NCBI RefSeq assembly: GCF_041146795.1
Contig: NC_135167.1
Coordinates: 30,274,954-30,338,953, forward strand
Direction: 5' to 3'
Origin: Maylandia zebra
Lineage: Eukaryota; Chordata; Actinopteri; Cichliformes; Cichlidae
DNA length: 64,000 nucleotides
In this document: piece after piece, positions 12,701 through 24,700 of the stretch
Layout: every line of letters starts with the position of its first letter
How positions within the stretch are numbered: position 1 is the stretch's first letter
The notes under the pieces: model-generated
What the model was told of the DNA's origin: nothing
Databases searched by the model: none
What the model saw: the letters and a program-made list of their open reading frames with translations, nothing else
Program-made: the position numbers and the translations under genes

Positions 12701-15700
12701 TTTTATACTGTTGATGCACTGTTTTGTTAACACCTATTTAAAGTACTGGATAAACCCTTGGACTAGATGAAAGCCACTAGATGCTACTTTAAGTAGATTG
12801 CACCCTTAGTCACATGGTAGCTGCACATGTTTGATTTAGCCGTTTTTAATGCTAGAGGCCCTTCCTGACACAAGGCCTTGCAAGATGCAACCCCCCCCCC
12901 CCCCCCAAAAAAAACAAAAAAAACCCCCCCCACAGATTAACAAATCAAACTGTGAACCACTTGAAAGTCTGTAGTTTTAAAAGGTTGGGAAATATTTAAC
13001 AGGTGAAGTCAACCAGATATGTGCAACAGATTTAAAGTTGAAATTGTAACTAAAAAGATTACATATGCAGGTAGGCATATAACAGCTGAAAGTTGATCAG
13101 ACATTTTACTAAAAAGTTCTCTTTGTATGAACAGTTGTGTTAAATCCCATGCAGCATCAAATGAAATATTACAGGTCACACTTTTTAAGGGTACTTATTC
13201 ATCTCAAAATGCTGTGACGAATGAAGTTTTTCTAGTTTATTTTAAGTGGTCTGATGAATCATCTATATTCATTTGCCTTTGGAGCCTCATTATAGATGGA
13301 GATTGTGAGGCGTGTTTGATTGTTTAAAGCCATTTGCTGCCATCTATTCTGAACTGCGTGCACACCAATCTCAACGAGCCGTTAAAATGACTCGAGCCTC
13401 ATTATACATCACAGTAAACACTGAGCTGAGATTTGGTTCTCTCAGCGTTTCTGCTGAATCCACGCTTTACCGAGCCTGGTGTGAATCACGCTTTGCCCGG
13501 CTTGCTGTCAATCACAGCCTGCGAGGAGATATTGTTCTGAGCAGCTCACGCACAACCAATGGTCATATTCATGGCTTCTTCTTCTCCTTTTCTCATCCGA
13601 GAAAAATTAATTTCACGTCGCACGTGGCGCTGAAAAGTGTATAAAGTGTATTTTTAAAAATGTTTGAGTCAGCTCACAGCAGCAGATCAGGTCAGCCATC
13701 TGCACAACCTCTGGGGTGCTCTGCTTCATTGTAGACATCTGGGAGAGGGTACAAACTGACCCAGTTTACACAAGCACAAGCACACAGATTTATTTCGCTA
13801 AGTAGATATTTTTAATGTAGTGCCAGTGAGCTGCGTCAGACTTTGAATGTTGCATCACCTCTGTGTTGATTTTGAAGACAGAGTCCACTTGTTTGGCCCA
13901 TAAAGTTTTTGGGAATAGCTCACTTTAAAGTCAAACACGGAGGCAAAAACAAACCATTTCTTTTACACGTCTACATGGAGATCGAGCAGAGAGGTTACCC
14001 GCTGTTAACACAGAGCTGTGTGTTTGTGTATCCAGGGCCAGGAGCATGACTGAGCAGCAGGAGCAGAGTGAAGAAATAGGCCTGCTTTCAACGCAGGACC
14101 TGGACCCCTCCAAGGACGACGACACACACGGCCACTTCAGGCAAAGCTTGCACACACAAACACACGCTGCTCCGCCACACTCTTTCCATGTTTTTTTTTT
14201 TCATCCCACACACCATCTGTATCCTGTGCACGGTCACGGGTGTCAGCCCTAGGAGATTTATTTTCACAGCACTTATTTTGTGCTTTTATTTCAGCTGTAT
14301 TTGATGTCAAACAATGGTCAAACATGCATACATAAGGATAAAGAGACTGCAGACAGGATGTTTTTTCTCTTCTCCCTTTAGGGTCTTTAAGAAGATATAT
14401 GTGCTTGGGAGGCATGCTATAGTTATACTCGTAATAAAGTGCTTTAATCTAATGCATCATGCTTTTTGTGAGTATTCATATGGACATGTGTGTGCGTGCA
14501 TCTGCAGATATACTGCATGTGTGTGTTGGTGTGTTATATAAGAAGGATTGAAGGCAGGAGCAATGTAATCTTGGGGGAATCTGCTCTGGGATGGGATTTA
14601 GCCCTGAGGTACGGACTCAGGGACTTGAACACTTTATGCACGTTAGCTTAAACTTGTAGCACCTCAATGAGCGGTGCGTCTATATTTGATCCACTTCCTG
14701 TGTGTAGCTCACTTCAATGCAGCTCTGTTCCAGCATGCAAATATTTACAGACTGTTTCTAAAAGATAGACTTACGCCGTGACTCTAAAGTAAAGCCAGTG
14801 CAGAAGAGCCTCTGACTTCTCAGAATTTATAGAAATGTATGAGAAAATGACCTGAATTCCCCCTTCAATTAATACCTCAGTAGATACTAATGAGTTTATG
14901 AGCTCTGTTGCTGACTTTGAGACTTATTTAATACAACATGATATTAATTTAGTAAAACACAGTCCCATAAAGAATCAAATACTTGATAAAGCATGATTTT
15001 AGGCATGGCTACTTTTCGTTGTTGTTGTTTTGTTGTTAGTCCAACAGCTCTTTTGGTCTCAACTATAACTTTCATTTAGTGCCTAGCTCCGAACTGTTAA
15101 ATGTTCGTGGTGCTAGACATTACCTGGTGTTTATCATTGTAAGTTGATTAAAAGTTAATAATAATTTAATGTAACTAAAGAAGTAATTGAACTTCTTTAG
15201 TTACATTCTGTAAAACCAAACGTTCAAAGGGGCTAAAAATCCACGAATTAGTAGATATTTACCCATCTAACCTCTTTTATTGTACAGAATCATTTGTTTG
15301 AATGCTCATACAGCTCATACAGATATATATTTTTAGTCATTTCAGTAATTGCTGCACCAGTAGTTTTTCTATTTCAGTTAAAATTAGCAAAAGCAAAAAA
15401 GGATTCAATTGAAAGCAAAGGATGAGTTATTTTATTATTTTATTACTGCACTATTGTAAAGCAGTGAGAATTCTTATTGATTGTAGTGTGCTCTACTGAT
15501 TTCTGTGTGAAATATTTCAAATGAACGCAGATTTTCTCAGGACACGCAGGCAAAAAAATTCACGCGTTCTTTACTTTTCCCACTTGTGTGACCTTATTCA
15601 TTTCCCACTCAGAACACTTTGATTTTAAACTCCCGATCATTCTCGTGGACACGTGTCATTTAGAGACGTATTCTCTCAGTGCTCCCAGTCCCAGTTTCCA

Positions 15701-18700
15701 CTCCTCCAGCTAAATTATTGACTGCGAGTCCACTGCCACACTGGCCACCGATGGGAGGTGTTCGCCTTCTAATTTTAGGATTCAATTTAGGATTCTTTGA
15801 GCTTGTAATTAGTTTCACCATTTCGCCTCGCAGCCAAGGGCACTGTGACAGTCTAGTGCATGCATATACACACACGAACCCACGTGCCACAGGCAGCATT
15901 TTACTTTGTTTTTATTTCCAAACTTCAGAGGTGATGGTCGGGATCAGTCTTCTACCCCTGATCTATGAGAAAGTTGTTGCTGCTCAGTATATGTTGTGTG
16001 CAGGACAAATCCAACACATTTTGCTGCTGTTATTACTCTTTGTTTTTCCTGTATTCAGCACACACTGAACATTTGATGATTTCCTCCCGAGCCTGTGCAT
16101 TTCAAACCCTCTGAACAATGCCCAAAATAAACACGAAGCAAAACTTTAGTGGAGCTGTCCATATCTGTATCATTCCAACGTGACCTTGTTTGTACTGTAA
16201 AAAATGCTTTATCTCAACACAAACCACATTCACAGCTATCCTGCAGTCATGTGGGAATGCCCAAAGCACTTTTGTCCCGATTTTTGCCCAAATGCACCTG
16301 CAGTATTGATTAAAAGCTGGATCTGGTGGAAAAGAGAGAGTGAGAGGGAGACAGATGGAGATAGAATACTAGAGAGCTTACTAGTCCCCACAGACCCGCC
16401 TGTGTTTTTAATAATCACTCTCTTCTCTCCACCTGAGAGTGCAGAGCCACTGTGTAGCCTATTTATAGGCGGGAACCAGCAGGCAGGGAGGCAGAGCAGC
16501 ACACATGCTCTGTTGTTCATAATGTGGTCACAAGATGATGGGGTGCCTGGAGGGGGAGGGGGCTTAATGAGGAAAACTGTGAATTTCACATCTAGTGCAA
16601 GCTACATTAAATAATGAAACATTTGAAAGGTTGAACAGAGGTTAGTTTGCTCATCTAATGGCCAAATTATGGCTCTTATTTAGCTTGGTTATGGTTTACT
16701 TATTATTTATTTTGGTCTCTACGTTTGTATTAATGACACTTAATTTTCACATATTTGGGTCATTAATTTCTTATGAAATTCACAGCATGTAACATTTTGT
16801 AAGTTAATGTACCTCACAATACAAGTAGATACTACAAAACAACACAATATATTAGTATAAATTCATTACATTTAAAATACAGATTATAAAGAGACAGTCT
16901 GGCTACTTGGATTCATTGTCAAAGACTGTATATAAAAGATGTGTGTCACAGACTGCTGTTTTTGAGCCTCAGCTTAGAGATTTCACCCGTAGGTGAAGCT
17001 TAGCATTTGGAGTTAAGAGATGCATTGGACACAGAATAATAAAACTTGATAATTTAATGCTATCAGAAAAATTCTTACTGTGGGATTCAACCACAGGGGA
17101 AGCTACTAACAGTCTTCTATGCAATCTAAAATTCATTTTGAAGCCAGTGAAGTCTATCCTCACTGGCCCTCAGAGAGAGTGCAGGTTAAAGACCCTTCTA
17201 CAATAATCAACAATTATTTGGGTCACCTTTCATACAGTCTATGTACATGATTGGATGATGTCAATGTCTTGTTTTGTTTTTAAGCAGACACATAATATAA
17301 GTTGGCTGGTATTCAATTCAATTTTATTGATACAGTGCCAAATCAAAACAACAGTCACCTCAAGGCGCTTTATATTGTAAGGTAGACCCTAGAATAATAC
17401 AACAGATATATCACTTTAAGGTCTGTGAGGTTTACAGGAGTACCAGCAGGAGACCTGGCAGTGCTGGAACAGCTTTGCTCTTGTGTAAACAACAGTGACA
17501 AGCTCGCACACACAAAGTCACACAGCCAGTAGGCTGACATAGCATTTATCAGACCCTCTGCTCTCTTATACTTTAAGCCTTCTTGGATATATAGGATTCA
17601 TCTTTTCAACAACATTAATTTATTACCTTGAGTTGGCTCAGTTGTCACACAGATGGAGCTGTTTTCAGGTTTGCACTTCTTACTCAGAACTTTAAGCAAA
17701 CACTGAAGAAAGGTGCAAACGATTACTGAGCTCACATTTCAGCATATCTGTCACCAAGACAACCGAGCAATCTGCCCACGGAGCAAGATCATGTCATGTG
17801 TGTCGAGTGGACTTTGACTTTTTCAAACCCCTGTAGGTTTATTTACAAATTTGAAGTTACATAACATGTGACCACCTTACATTTAAGTGAAGGAGTCATC
17901 ACTTTGGTCCTTTAGCATTATTTTAGAGGCATCTTTCTGTCCTTTTTAAATCTCCCGTTCTTTCTCCAAACGATTTTATTGCTTTTTAAAAGTCTCACTC
18001 TCTAACATTTCAGTTGGTAGCGGCTAGCTTTAGCTTTGACATACACCTTAGCTATAATGATATTAAGATAAGATAAGAGGATAAGATAAAACTTTATTAA
18101 TCCCTCGGGTGGGTTCCTCTGGGAAATTCGGTATCCAAAAGCACAGCACCGACAGAAGTTACAGAGTTACAGAATATTATATATACACACACACACACAC
18201 ATATATAAATACAGAGACATATAATATAAATAAAATATACGAAGGGGATGAATAGGAATAAAAATAAAAATACAAGTGAATTGCACATTTCAAGTATTGA
18301 AATTGACTATTAACAAAAGTATTTCACAGTGAGGTGAAGAGGCACTACAGCTTAGTTGTTCCCCCCTCCTTTGTCCTCCTGTCTCCCCTCCCTCTCCCCT
18401 CCAGAGAGGAGTTAAACAGTTTGATGGCGTGTGGGACAAAGGAGTTTTTAAGTCTGTTAGTTCTTGTCTTGGGGAGAAGCAACCTGTCACTGAACAGACT
18501 CTTCTGATTGTTTATGGCCGTGTGCAGAGGATGCCCAGCATTGTCCATAATGTCCAGCAGCCTTTTTTAGTGTCCTTTTCTCTGCCACTGACACCAGAGT
18601 GTCCAGCTTCATGCCGACCACAGAGCTAGCCTTCCTGATCAGTTTCTCCAGCCTGGATGAGTCCTTCTTTGCTGTGCTGCTCCCCCAGCACACCACAGCA

Positions 18701-21700
18701 TAGAAAAGTACTCCAGCAACCACCGACTGGTAAAACATCCTCAGGAGCTTCCTGCAGATGTTAAAAGACCTCAGTTGGCTTTGGGCTTTTTTACACAGGT
18801 GCTCTGTGTTGCATGACCAGTCCAGTTTGTTGTCCACCCACAGCCCGAGGTACTTGTACTTGTTGACCACCTCCACCTCCTCCCCCTCTATCTGAACCGG
18901 CAGTGGACCTTCTCTGGACCTCCCGAAGTCCACAACCAGTTCCTTATTCTTTGAGGTGTTGAGTTGCAGGTGGTTTGTGTGATTATATTGTATTCTAATA
19001 TATTTTTTTAAAAAGTCACGTGAGAAACATCTTTAAATACTCATTTTAGCAAATATTGAATCATACTGATAATCAGATTGATTTCTCGTGGTCTCATGGC
19101 TTTTTTCACATTACTTCGAGTACATAATATAATATTTAGTACTGCATTTTTCAGTTTTATCGAATATTTTTTCTGATGCTGGTGATTTTTAAATAAAGCT
19201 GTTTAACCTTAAATTGAACGGTGATGTAATTATCTTGGCGTCATCGTGACACGCACCCCGGCGGTCAGACTTTGTCATTCTCATCTCCACGGTGACAAAG
19301 AGCTGCATGGAAAAAACTACCAGAGTCAGAGAGAGTTGTTTAGGACAGAGGTCATGCTATCTTCTTACCCAGAGGAGCGTTTCTCCTCTGGGGGAGAGAC
19401 GGGACACTGACAGCCCTGCTGCTATAAGGGCAACAGGGAGGGGGATTTTACATAAAAGCATCTCATTGTATAAAGTATAGGATGCTTCTCAAGGAGAATA
19501 CAAAATGTGATGCTGAAGAAGTCATGTTGAGAAGTAGATTTTGTGTGTACGTAAAAAAGGTAAATAAGGCTGTTGGTAAAAGTAGTTAAAATACAGTTAT
19601 AAATACAGTGACATCTATAAATATTTTGTGATCAGCCTGAAAATGATGGATTTGTACTGTATTTGTGTAAAAATAAGATTGACTAATAATTTATCTGACA
19701 CTTGAAGGCTTCTTCATATTTTTAACAGTATGTTTTTACTCGTAATGTGAGAGCAATGACTTTGAGATGATGCAACAGACTTGTGCTCTATATGATGGAA
19801 TATACCAAGTTTCACTTTCTGCCCTTCGTTTGAAGCCTCTTACTCTCGCACAGTGCAAGAAGTGGCTTCCACGGAGTGTGATAACTCATCACAGAGCACG
19901 CGAAGCTTCAATTTGGTTTGGCCAGAGCTCCTGATTTATCAGTATCTCCTTCAGCAGCGCTCTTTTCGTATCAGCGCTGCGTTACATCTTGCTGTGCTCG
20001 CTGTCAATCACCCAGCGCTCTCAGAAAATAGAGGAAGAAAGGCAAGTCTCTCAGAAAAGAAACCATCGAGAACACCCTGCCTTTTACTCTTTATTGTTGC
20101 ATACATATCTTCTCCTTTTAAACCTCTTAACTGGAACAGCAGTATGTTTCAATGACATTTTCCTTAAAGGTCTGATTATACTGGATTTTATCTGCTGCGG
20201 GGAGGGTGTGTGTGTCTGCTTTAGCAAAAGATATGAGTATCATGCTGTGACATCTGCTGCAACACTCTGACTATTCCTCTTGAGGCAAGTTGGATGCCAG
20301 TTATATGTGTGTGTGCGTGTGTGCTCATCTACTATTAAAAGAGTGACACAGATAATCTCCTGACATGGCCACTTTTTGTGTTTGAACAGCTCAGTGTTTA
20401 TCTTTATGTTGTTTTTTATGGCAGCCCACATCTCCCTCCATTTATGCTGATGATTAACTAACCATTTGTCACGATGACGATTTTTGCCTTGTTTAGCTCA
20501 CGTGACGACATCAATCTGTCTTCAAGTGTTCTTATATTTTTTAAAACGAATGTTTTTAAACAGCACATTGAGATGAGCTGGCAATAGATGGCATGTCTGT
20601 ATAACTAAGTGTATTTTTTTTTTTTTTATCACAGGTTTCAGCTGATTGAAGACCTGTCCTATGAAGATTTGAAGAAGTGTTACAGGGGCTCGGTGAGTCT
20701 GATCTCTTCTTTTTGCTCCTAACTGTGTCTGTGACTCAAGTCCAGTTAATTGTATTTTACTTTAAATACTCAATAAAAGTGGAACATCCTTTAAAACATT
20801 ATTTTCTTTCTCTGTACTGCTAAATTAAATCTGAAAGCAGATAAATGCGCTCAGTCATTGAATCCTTTTTATTTCCTGTGGTTAAGATGATAAAGTTGAG
20901 AAACATTTGGACTCCTTCATTTTACGTTTGTACCAGATTCTTGCCCCATTAAAAGAGAATTTACAGCAACGTTGTCATCAGTGAGTAGAAATAATACAAC
21001 CGCACCACAAACTAAACCCCATAATACCATTTGAACTACAAATTTGTCAACAAATCATCCCCCAGTAATGGTTGCAGCTTTCACGCAGTGGCATTTGAGC
21101 CCTCTGAATTACTGTAACCTACTGTAAGCTCCATAGTCCTGACGACAGGAGCTGCTCTAGCGTGAGCTATTAATAGAAAGACAAAAACAGGAGCAGCAGA
21201 TAATAACAAACAGAGCACCTACAAGTTGAAGGAAAGATAGATGAGCTACAACGGGACACAAAAAAAGAAGAAACTTAATCTTGTGCTGGAGATAGCTAGA
21301 GGTGGAAGTGAGTCGAGCTGCGAGAGAGGAGGGTGGGGAATGAATGAGCTCTGTCGTGCATTCGGGGGAGGAAAATGGACGTTTTTTTCTTTGAACAAGG
21401 GAAGAATTTTAGGTGTGAGACACTGGCACTACAGACAAGATGCTGACAGAGGAGAAGAGGAAAGGTAAAGGCAGAAAAAGAGCAGACTTCAAGTGAGAGC
21501 AGTGAGGAGTACCAGTGTTTTTTTATAGATGAGGGCAGAGTGTGTGTATGTGTGTAAAGGAGAAGAGGGAGGGTGTCAGCTGGGTGCTGTAAAGTGTAGT
21601 GTCACTGGTGTATCTGAGGAAGAGAAAGACAACCTTGTAGTTGTGAAAGAGCTCAGTGGCTGTAAAAACCGAGGCGTCTGCAGCGCGTGTGTGTTGTGTG

Positions 21701-24700
21701 TGTGTAGGTCCGCACATTAGAGCCACGTGTGTGTTTGTAGGACGTGTTGACTAGAGGTAGTTGCACAGAGGCAGTCCTCTGTCACAGTACTGACCGACGA
21801 CAGGGGAACAGTGTGTGTCTTGCAGCAGCTTGCTCCAGGCCTTGGATGTTCGCGAGTGTGTGTGTGAGTATGGTGCCAACGTGCTGAGCCTGGTGCAGAA
21901 CTCGCGTCCTTTGAGGGAGAGGGTGGCGTCTGCGCCGAGCGGAGCCGGAGTGGCCGGTGGCGGCGGTGGTTCCGGTGCTGTGCAGGCAGGCCGGTCCGCC
22001 AAGGAGCTGCTCATGACTCTGCCCTGTCCCTCTGCACAGACTGTCAGCAAGTACAACTCGCAGTACCACAAACTGTTCCAGTGCGTGCCCAAGGATGAGA
22101 TCCTCATGAAAGGTACTGTGTTTTTTACTCTGTTTGGCTCAAGCTGCTCATCTATAGTAACTGAAGTGAGTCAGTTAAGCAATCATCAGAATGAAAAAGA
22201 TTAGTTTAATTGGTGGCTGTTATCACGTAAATGAATTGGAAATAAAATGTTTGGCGACCTTGAAGTTGCAACGAATGAGTCATTACGTGTTATTCATTAA
22301 AAAGGTAACTTAATCCATTTTATATTGTTCTTTTCTTTTATGTAACTCAACCTCGGGCTTTTCAGGTGCCTTTAAACATCTCCAACTCCTCCCTAACCAC
22401 ACCTTTAATCTTTTGTATATCGGGTAGAAAATAAGAAAATAGAAAATAAGATGTTTAGCGAGACGTAGCCGTACAGTTTGAAGGGATTTACTGACCGCCC
22501 AGCAGTCACGGCGTAGCCTCGGTGGCATCACACGCCTCTGCTCAGTCCTGACCAGAGCTGCAGCTTCACCCATCCGTCACCTCACAAACTAGAGCTGCAT
22601 CAGAAGTCACTCATCCGTTCTTTCATTCATAGCTCCCTCTACTGAAACTCGATAGTGAGAATTAAATGGAGCTTCTCTTTGGCAGACATTAATGCGCATG
22701 CAGGGGGCGTGTACTTTACTTTTCAGGTTTTTAAGTAAAAATATTTTTAGTAGAACTATTTTTTTTACTATTAAGCTTTTTAAGGTTTTCTTCATCAAGT
22801 TTTACTGTTGTTAGAAGAGCTTTTGTCTCTTCTATCCTCAGTGTACTCCTGCGCTCTTCTTAGAGATATCCTCCTACAAGGCCGGCTATACATTTCCAGA
22901 AACTGGCTGTGTTTCTATGCCAACCTCTTCGGCAAGGACATCAAGGTACGAATGACTGGCAGACAGCTTAATAAATTTAAACCGACTGAGAAACTTGAAC
23001 CGGGTTACTCCCTGTCAGAGTCTGACAAGCGGATCTGAAAAACTTACAAACTGATTGGACAAATTATTTGTCTGAAAGTCAGTCAGGCTTACAGACTGAG
23101 GTGAAGTTTCACAGTCTTCTATAAAATACCTCTGTCTGTCTGTATGTGCGGTGAATTTATATACGAGGGCCAGTTAGACTTACTGAACCTTTAACCTTAA
23201 TCAGCTATGTTATTCTCTCTTTGATGTTGTGCAGTGTACCTTTTCCTTCATTTCCTTGAAACCAAACCTCTCGTAACATTTCAGTGACAATAAGCTACTT
23301 ATTCAGACTGCATTCCTCACATTCTGACTGAAATAAGACACGCTTCGTGTCCACTTTGAGCTTTCTCTGAGGGCTTTTCGTAGATGGATATTAGCTCTAA
23401 CTTCCCTGCTACCATCTACTGAAATCACAAGGGTGTTATTTCCTTATCACCCCTGCTTTAAAAATCTATTTTTTTCCTTAGGTGGCCATCCCTGTCGTTT
23501 CTGTGAGGCTGGTGAAGAAGCACAAAACAGCAGGCCTCGTACCCAATGGCTTGGCTATCACCACAGACACCGGCCAGAAGGTAAACATTACAGTCACCAT
23601 AAACTGAAATGCTCATGCTGATTAGCTCAGCAAGGGCGTTTTTTCCACTGAAGCTGAGATGGAAAAAAATAGAACGGTGCTATAGTTAGAAGCAGAGTGA
23701 AGTCCCAGCTTGCTAACACAAGAGAGCGAAAGGTTTTTCCACCATTACAGCAATGTTAAGATGAGCCTCTTAACTTCCTGTCACACCAGATTTAACCTCT
23801 CATCAGGTGGTGCTTTCAAGGACAATTTGCACCTTTCAGCTCTTGCCCTGGCCCCAACAATGCGTGAATAATAATAGCTACATTAGCATCTAGTTAAATC
23901 TGGGTAATTCATCTTCAACTGCCAATTAGTACTGTGCAAAAAAAAGACCTATAAACACACTGAAGTCAGTGTGGCCCAGAGGGTGAAAAATGTTTTAATG
24001 AATTGTTCCACCAAATTAATTATTTGTGTGCACCGCGCATCGTGCTGAGGGAGAGAAGAGGGGCAAATTAACTCGTTTTTAAAAGCATGATTTGCTCACT
24101 CGAAAGGAATGATAAAAAAAAATGGTGAACGCAAAAAATTCAAAGTTGTGATTCATAAAAAACCCACAGAAGTGGCAGCACTCTAGTAATTTACAACTGA
24201 ACTCTATCATGTTGCCCTATATTTATAGAGTAATGTGGTCAAACATTAACTGTGCTGCGTTACATATAAACTACATATCAAGGTTAGAAATACTGTCAGC
24301 TGACAAGATAGAACGGAGATCGTTGTTTTCATTGTTGTCCTGTTTTAAAATGTTCTGCTATAAACCTAAATAGATAAAGACAGAGACAGATGTTTTGTTT
24401 GTTTGTTTGTTTGTTTTACAAGGAAATATTTTACTGAATATTCTTTCTAATTGGAGCAGACATATGTCCGCACACATATAGACAAAAGAGCAGCTTCCTC
24501 AGCATTATGAGAATCAAAAAGGTTAAAGCCATTCTGTCATTATACGACCTATATAATGCACCAAATCACAGAAGTATTCATTAAATATTCTAACAATGGA
24601 TCTTCCCACTGTAAAAATCTGCCTACCAGGATATACAACCTCTGTCTTTACCTTCAGTTTCTTTCATTCTTTCTTTATTTCTCCTTACACTAACTCAGCT

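Larger units (their letters stand above)
14141..20634. other. GRAMD2A intron 2 (GC-AG)
   Basis: Long non-coding stretch. It contains a hairpin, a MEF2-like site, three repeat copies including a Rex1-like LINE, and a PBX/MEIS decamer, all listed separately. I see nothing else supported. Confidence 0.6.

Noticed and set aside
13312..13644. 110-codon open frame on +
   Set aside because: No splice sites suit the frame and no family is recognisable. Higher GC content explains the lack of stops. Treated as a candidate regulatory block.
18487..18933. 148-codon minus frame as a host gene
   Set aside because: It matches the end of a Rex1-type reverse transcriptase, with a frameshift and LINE tail.
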